A stretch of 64,000 nt of DNA from Megalonaias nervosa. Taxonomy: Eukaryota > Mollusca > Bivalvia > Unionida > Unionidae. Below, in pieces: positions 51,901 through 60,500 of the stretch (positions are counted from its first letter, which is position 1; each line of letters starts with the position of its first letter). The stretch lies in contig JAECUM010001767.1 of assembly GCA_016617855.1 (NCBI GenBank), positions 62,001-126,000 of the forward strand. Reading direction: 5' to 3'. The position numbers and the translations under genes are program-made. The notes below the pieces were generated by a model. It ran no database searches and was not told where the DNA came from. It saw only the letters and a list, made by a program, of their open reading frames with translations.

Positions 51901-54900
51901 TATTTCCAATTTTTACATTATTTTCTAGGGAAATAAATTATTTTGTTAAAATATACAAAGCTTGTTGGCTTCACTCATTTCTGTTGTTATTTTTGTATGA
52001 GCCTACACATAACAATACCTTTAGGGTTTTTTTTCTGAGGGAAGCAGAATGTTAAAATTGAATAAATATGTAACTTTTTGTGTTGAAATTTTAGGACTTA
52101 AATTTTTTGCAAAAGAAATATATAAAAATAAATGAGATCAAATTATAACAACACTGGTGGTTAAGAAAAGTAATGTATGAAAGTCCTTGAAAAGAATGCT
52201 TAAGGCTGTACAAACTATGCATCCTCTTAATCATTCTCTCCCATTCTACAGTACTTCAGCTCTTGACTGAGATGGAGGTATTTGTAACTAAAAGTTCAGA
52301 ATGGCTAGTTAAAATGGTCAGTAGGTCACCCTTCAGAATCATGATGTTGCAGCTAGAAAAGAGATCAGTACTGTCTAATTACAAATATATACCATGTTTC
52401 AAGTTTAAAATGTATAGTTTTATTAACAGCATTATCACTTTTAGATTGTGAGACTGCCAGTTCCAAATTTATGTCACCATCTTGACATTTGAAGGGTCTG
52501 GCTGACCAGCCTAATACATAAACTGTATGATCAATCTGAGTTGATGGTACAAATCTGAATAGTTGTGGAGATGGAGACAAACATGAAAATAATGTAGTAG
52601 ACACTAAAATGTAGTCAATACTAACGTTAATGTATGTGCAACTATGAAAAATGCAGTTATCCCTATGGCTAAATAATATAAACTTAGAAGGTGAATTTAA
52701 GGCCATGTGTTATATAAGGGGATGGTTTAGAAAACTCCAGATAGTATAGATTATCGTCTCGAATGAAACTGATGATTACTGCTGTAAGACAGATTGTGTT
52801 ATACAGTGAAAATTATTATTATACCTTTTAATAACTATTCTTTAATTTGCCTTAGTAAAACCTTCACTTTTTGGCATCTTCTACCATTAATTCCGCATTA
52901 AATAGGTTTTTTTTTCTTAGTGTCTAAATAAAACCAAATTATTAGAGCTTGTCAGCATTTTAAATGGCACTTCAGCTGGGTCACACTATGGCTACTAAAG
53001 TTTGATAGGCACTTGGAGTGCTGTTATTTTCTTTCTCCCTCTCTTAGCAAGAACTAATGAAGCACATGGTTTCTTTCACATCATTTCAGAATTTCAAAGA
53101 CACAATTTATCTTGAACAAGCTGTTGTTTTTTCAAAATTTGTAACAAAACCTATGTTTTCAAATTTCACCTGCAAAGTATGTCTGGTTCTTGAGCCATTA
53201 TTTGTCACTTTTGTTACAGTACTGTTTTTTTTACCACTGGTGCTTGGGGGCATCTTGATTTGGCCCTGTCTATTTGTACATCTGTTGTCCTTCATCTGTT
53301 CCAAGAAGCATTTTGACAAGCTTGCACAAAAAATACTCAGATATAAATTTGTCCCTAGCACATGACCTGCTTAATTTGTTAGACCATTGATGCAGGTTTT
53401 CCTTTTTTAAAAAATTTTTTTTTACACAAAATACTAAACCTTTGTCATTGTTTTGACAAAAGTCTTGTTAGCATGAGAAAAGAAGAAAAACCACATCTGC
53501 ATTTTTATGCAGATGACCCATTTAGATTTTCAGGTCAATACATCAATTTTCAATATTTTTTCAACAAGTATTTTAACTTGATGGCCTTTAATGTTTCAAC
53601 AACCTTGTTAGTATGATTAGGCAGAAACACTTAAGGTGGACAGGTGATATTTGGTATGCATGTTTGGATGTATTATGGATGTCCTGATTAGATTTTCATG
53701 TAATTATAGTAATATTTCAAATTTGTATCAGTATTTTGATTTTCTTCTTGCCATAAGGCAGAATGTGTTATGATGTTGTCCATCTGTCCTTGCATTTGAG
53801 GCAATGAAAAAACTGTCAATTTTGGGCTGAAATGGTCAAAAACATCAGGGTCGCAGGGACTGAAAGAGGACTGATGGTTTGTACAGAATAACTTGACTTT
53901 CATACCAGGTACCTTGATCAAACATTGTAAATTGCTTGCATTTGAGATAAGAAAGACATATACTGAATGTGGGGTCTAAAGGTCAAAGGGCAATGTCACA
54001 GTGCCTCGAAGAAAAATCATTTATGCATGATATATTAAACTCTTTATCACATACTTGACAGTTTCTAGATGGTTTGCATTGGAGACAAGGAAGACATATG
54101 TTTAATATGGCGTCAAAAGATCAAGGTCACAGTGTCTTAAGGGGGAGAAGATATTTCACTGAACAGCTTATATTTTCTGTTCCTTGTCTTGAAAGAACTT
54201 CGTAAAATTGTTTTTAATGCACTTTGTGTATTGTTTACATTTGAGACAAAGAAGACACTATAGATTTTGTAGTTAAATGTCAAAAGTCAAGGTCAGAGAA
54301 TTCAAGTAGGAAGTTATTTTCAGAATAACTCAAGGCCTGTGTCACAAACCATGATTAGAATTTGTGGATGGCTTGCATCTGAAATGAGAAAGGCACCACT
54401 CTTATTTTGGGGGGCCATAGGTCAAAGGAAGAGTTCGCTGTGACTGAAAGAAAAGCCTAACTTATAAATAATTGTATCTTTGGCCAACTTTTGTTGATGT
54501 GTTGCATGTAAAACAAGACCAGATTTTTTTTTGATGGATTGCTTTTAAAACAAGAACCTGTTTTAGATTCAAAACCTAATCGCATCTAATTAAAGAGGGT
54601 TTTGCACAAAGGAAGTATAATAATATTTATCACATGCCAGGCATATAATCTATGGTTAAGGATACCCCTAGATTCTGCAGTGTGTGCAGTGGGGGCATGT
54701 GGGTTTTGCAAACACAGATATAGTTTGGCACTTCTTATATTCTACATGGAAAAGTAAGAAAAATAGATGTTTTGCATCTAATGCAACGATTTCTTCATTC
54801 ATTGACAACTACATCTATGTCAGGCTAACTTCAAGCTGTTACACAGAATGTTTTATGTTTACAAAGGAAGTGAGCTTGTCAAGAATCAGCTAGTTTTAGT

Positions 54901-57521
54901 CTGGCACCTTGTCAGAATCAATTAGTAATCTAAGAGTGGCCATGATGGCTATCATAATACCGTATTTTCTTTATGGAACTGGACATCATGCTGACTTGAG
55001 CAGAACATTGTCATCTGTCATCTTGACAACAATTAGTTGTAATAAAAACCTGACATCTTAGGAACACACCGCAGTAAGGATAATCATATTACTTGTTGTT
55101 TATTTTTGTATGGATTAAAGTCAGGTACTTTATTGGCAAGTTGGAACAAATGTCAATCTGTTAAATTTAGACATAAGCAAATATTCATGAGATTTCTTTT
55201 TGTAAACCCATGTATATGTCCTCATGGCAGGGTAAATTTACTGATTTTTGCACTAATATTCAAGTTTATTGGGTCACATTAGAGAGATGGCCAGACTAGA
55301 GGGTGTTTTGTTTAACAGAAACTCATTGGTGCCATGGGATTCTGGCTGTGTGAAGGAAGAGGCAACTGCTGTTCTGGACCAATGTCTATGAAGATGAAAT
55401 ACCACATTGCACTGATCTTCTGGATTTTTTCTTTTTAGGCCAGAATGAAATGTGATCCAAGAATATTTGTATATGCATATTGCAGACCTGTTTACCCATC
55501 CATATTTTACCGTATTTGTACGGAATAAAGCCCATCCATACGGTCATTGATATGAAAATACGATTTGAAGTTGCATTTATTAAGTAAGTTTTTTAAATTA
55601 ATTTTTAAGCCGTTTTTTATTCCGTTTCCTTTTGTTGTATCATCTCTTCGGTCCGCGTCCACGTCCGCAGTCTGTGCCACATCACTGAGTTTAACATTCT
55701 CAACATCCGGTTATTTAAATAAAGAAAATGCTGCCGGCAAGAAAGCTTCAGCACGAAACTGATGATGAAAATGGAAAGTCTAAACAGAAAGCAGCATTTT
55801 CTGCCAGTTTATAATGCTCTGTGGCCATGCCTTAAACCATCATCAGGAGGAGAACATTTGGTGCTTTGCACTGTTTGCAACTTAGACTTTTCCTGTGCAC
55901 ATGATGGAATGAATGACTTCACGGCATGTGGAATCGGAAAATCATGTAAAATTGGAATCTTTAGTGAAGGGAAATAGAAATATTTTGTCAATGATGAAGG
56001 GAAAGGAAGTCAGTGATCAACACATACTTCAAAAGCAAATAAGACGTGCCGAGGCGATTCTGTGTGAGTTGATCGTAAATATGAATTTGTCATTGAGCAC
56101 AGCTGACAAGTTAAAATGTTACAGATCAGAGATCTTTACTAGTCAATCAGACCATTGAGGCTCTATTGGCCCTGAAGTTAAAACCAAAGAATTTTACCAA
56201 AGGGTGGACAGATGACCAGCTGGATAAGATAAAGAGTGCCAATTATGTCGCCATTAAAAACCCATAGACTAAGCCTTCATTAAAATATTAATTCCAAGTG
56301 GATCAGTTTGATATTGTTGACAAACATTGTACAAAATAATATATGAAGCTCATTTCCATTCTAGTAAATGTTGACAAGCTGATACTAGATTTTATGAAAT
56401 AAACATGATTTCCTTCACCTATCTAGATGAAGTTATTATTTTCTGAGTGGATGGATAGTAACAATGTCATAATGTTTTATATCAAGTCTTCCTTAACCAT
56501 GTAAATTGTAGAGAATTGACTTTATTTAAAATGTTATGGATATGTGTGAAGCTGAGAAAACAAATTTTCTAGAGAAAGTAACGGAGGTAAATAACGGAAT
56601 GAATTTGGGTGTGTGGATGTATTCTTTTGGTATTTATCACTATAATATAAACAGGATTTTTAAGTCAATGGTGTTCAATTTGTGCAGATTTTGCCTTGAA
56701 ACACAGAATTGTCTGAATGCCAGCATCTTAACAAACTAGAAGTTATTTACAGAATATTGTATAGTCAGTATGTGTGCAATATTACATAATGGTAATTATA
56801 GTGCATTGATAGTGTCTACTATTTGTGTGTTGTTTCACAGGTGATGTGTGTTGCATTAAGATGTTAGAAACACTGAATGAAAATACTGACTGCCTTCTAA
56901 AAATACTGAGAGACATTGCTTAAAATACTGACAAGCAAATGTATGGGTAAACAGGTCTGATATTGGAGTATGATAAAAAATGTCAAGGATTTAGATATCA
57001 TTTAAGTCTTTCTTTTTTATTTTTTTGTCTCACTGTTCTTGATAGACATAATACAAGAAAAGTATGGATAAGAAAAAGTATTTTTGTTTGCAGAGAAAAA
57101 GCAAAGCAAAAATACCATACCTAACTTCACGGTAAAGAGAACCTTTACACTGAAGAATACAGGAGAGTTGCCATTCTTTGTACATGGATATAGCATCAAC
57201 GAGTCACCATGCGAGGGTTACGGATTTAGAGTCCTGGATTGTGAAGGATTTGAAATGCCTCCAAATATGACCAGAAAAATAGATATAGCGTAAGTACATA
57301 GATCTGGACACCCTGTCTGTTGTGGGAATAAATTCTGTATTTGAAGAAAATCACAACAGACACACACTTATGGTCATGTCATAAATGAACAGAATTGGAA
57401 AGCTTTTGTATTGAAAGTTAAGATTAGCTATTTAAAGCTCATAATGATTCATTTAATCACTCTGATTAAAACGATATTATATTTTTATTCCTCAACAGAT
57501 TCTTTCTATATTGGTTGTGAA

Positions 57522-57553
<32 letters not shown>

Positions 57554-60500
57554 CATATTAGCACAACTGCTCAAAGATGGATCTACTTGGAGCCATTAAA
57601 ATTTACACACTTTATCATGGTCATCAGTAGATAACCTTTTTAGCACAAGCAAGCAAACTTCAATTGAGGTAGACTAAGAAATGTGTTTGGTCTGCTTGTA
57701 TCCATATGTCATATTTTATAAAATGAAAAAACAAATTTCACTTGACAAGGCTTATTTAATTGTTGTTTATTTCATAGAGTGATGCCACCAGTAGGTATTT
57801 CCAACATTTTCATTTATTTAACATCATGTATTATTATTTGCAGTGTGTTCAGAAATATTTTCTAAAGAAAATTTAACAGAATATTTGATTTCTTTCTAAA
57901 AGTTGACTTCCATGTGGTACTTGACACATTCAGCAATAGAATGAGCAATTAATCAATGTTTCATTTACTAACATTATTGTGAATTTCCTTAGGTTAATTA
58001 AAGCAGCCTTTTGGGTAGGGGGTATTTTCTTTCCCCCAAAATGGGATCCACACCTGCTTTTGCATTATATGCGGGTTCACAAGCTATCTGGAAACACTAA
58101 AATGAAAGAGTGGCATACAAATATGTGATCTGATTAGATTTTCATTTGATTATGGCATTCTTTGCACATTTTTCTTTGTTTTGAATATTTTGGAACTTGG
58201 ACATTTTGTTCTTTAGTGAGGGCACACACGTTTTACAGACATATAGTTTCGGTTGTGATCATGGATAAGTTTATATGCAGGACATAAGTCATATTATCAT
58301 TGAATATTTTAGTGTAAATTACTTGCGTCTTTGTTGTTTGATTAAAATTTTGTATCCGATTTTGAAGCATATAATCCATTTTGTGGAGTATTTATAATTT
58401 GTGTATCAGGAGACTAGCATCATTTAGAAACAACTAATTTTATGGATTGATCAGTGGCTGTTTTTAATGACACATAAGCACATGAAATATTCTATTCCAT
58501 TAATGCATTTTGAGTAAAACGCCTTGCCCATAGAGACACCACAGCAGCCAACACAGTCTGGTCCAGCATGCTGTTCACTGGTTCTTGATAGTGCCTAATG
58601 AATTTGAGAGACTGTGTATAATTCATGTGTCCTACTTATCATAAAGTAGAAGTAGAAGTTGTTGGACATAATTTTTATGGCAGCATTAGCAGATAGTGTA
58701 ATGTGCATGTCATTTGAACAATGTTTTCATCATTATCAATATCTAGATTTTGTGTGCAAGTTTCAGAAGTTGATCTCCCATGAATGTACATCATGGTGCA
58801 GTTCACAAGGAAGATATAGCTTTCGCTGAGTCCTTGTTGAAGAGAGGGCATATTGAGTTACTCAAGTCCCTATTTACTACTTGTTTCCACTCAATCACTT
58901 TTGAAATTTGATATAAGGCTTATTTTGAAGAAGACTTACTGTATACACTCACTTATAAGTCGAGTCAAAGTACAAACAACAAAGATCCTGATCTGCTGTA
59001 GACATGGAAATGTGAAAACTTAACTTTTCCTACCATGTATACTTGCTTAAAAGATAAGTCCAACTGCAAACTGCAGAAACCAAGATCTGCTCTAGCATAA
59101 AGCATGGGCAGATCTGGGTCTGTGCAGTTTGTTAGGATTAATTGGTAGAACAAACAAGATCGGCACATTATGCTGAAGGCACATTATGCTACGGCAAATC
59201 AGGATCTATGGTGTTTGCAGTTTGACTTACAAATAAGTATATATGATAATGATAGTACTAGAAAATGAAGGACAAAATGACATCAGTTTCAAATGTATTT
59301 TTAATTTTGCATCCTGTCTTTTTATAGGTTTACTCCTGATTTTACCATGTCTAGAATAAGGAGGACCTTGACAATACACACCAGTTTAGGATCTGCATAC
59401 AATTATACACTGCAAGCCACGGTGCCCCCTCACACTTTATCCAGATGTGCGGCAGCCCTTCCCAGACCGAACTGGGAACCAGTTCTTTACTACTCCATAG
59501 TCTGTGTTATGGCTTTTCTACTCTTCTCTATTCTGGTTGCCTCATATTTTGAAGCAGATCGCATTTGTGTTGCAGACATTTTACGCAAGAGGGTTATCCT
59601 TAGCAGTAGTGGAACACAGACCTTCAGTAAAGATAAAGTTTTTGACCTCAGACAAATAGCAGGAATTAGTCAGAGCCCAGTAACAAAGCAGCCTCCGCCA
59701 GTAGATAATCCTAGCCCACCTCCTCCGCCCCGAATTCAGTTGTCAAGTGGGCATGTAGAGCACAAGATGAAAGAGTCTTTCATTTCATTCTTGGGTGAAA
59801 CCATAAAGGGAATTTTTATGCCAAAATATAGCCACACCCCAAAGAAAAATGGCAGTAACAATAATACGGATGTTAGCTCCTCTGAAAATGAGGATAAAAG
59901 CCCCTCTCCATCTGTTAATAGCAATCAGGAGAAAACAAACTCTTCGCCTCTGGATTGTGCCATATCAGAGAAATCCATTATTCCACAACGCGTTTCAAAG
60001 AAAGTAAAGGCAGCTAAACGAGCAAATTTTGGTACTCTTGCTGATCTCTTTTCTCGAACACCCACCAACAGCAATCATCTTCAAGCAGGCCAGAATGAAA
60101 AGAAACAAGGCATTAATCAGAAACATATTTCTCAGGAGAAAACACGCTTCGACTCCAATCGGGACAAATCATTAAACTCGGCATTAATATTTGAGTCGAC
60201 TGATAGTGGATTAACTTCTGAAGCTCCTCAGTCTTATGTCAGGGTTGAAGATCTTGTCAAGCCTGATCAAGGTGGGTAGGATAAAATATGTAATTTTAAG
60301 TTTTGTATGTTATGCATAACTTCTCATAAATGGCACATTACAAGTGTATATAATTTATGTAACCATTTCGGTCTGAATGTTCACTGTCAGCAACCTCTTC
60401 GTAATCAGTTGGAAATTTTCTGGCCTTTCTATAGAGGCTATCTATATTCACTAAGAAGATATTACTTCTACTTGAATGAGAAAATGAAATGAGATACCGG

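Larger units (their letters stand above)
51293..57093 (+). other. Intron 17
   Basis: GT-AG, the second-longest intron. It holds LTR-like X2 (51470-52014), a degenerate satellite (53600-54470) and a hAT element (55483-56959). 52020-53600 and 54480-55476 show nothing firmly recognised. Confidence 0.8.
57290..59327 (+). other. Intron 18
   Basis: GT-AG. It has an (AAT)n tract (57521-57552) and a TIR MITE (58940-59243). The rest shows nothing recognised. Confidence 0.8.

Noticed and set aside
53057..53365. 102-aa hydrophobic reading with transmembrane-like stretches
   Set aside because: It lies in intron 17 with no splice continuity to the gene, no family resemblance and AT-rich composition; a chance reading.
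59347..60279. A separate 310-aa gene starting at 59347
   Set aside because: The ATG lies inside conserved lumenal sequence of exon 19, and the acceptor at 59328 joins in phase to exon 18; the final codons to TAG are past the donor.
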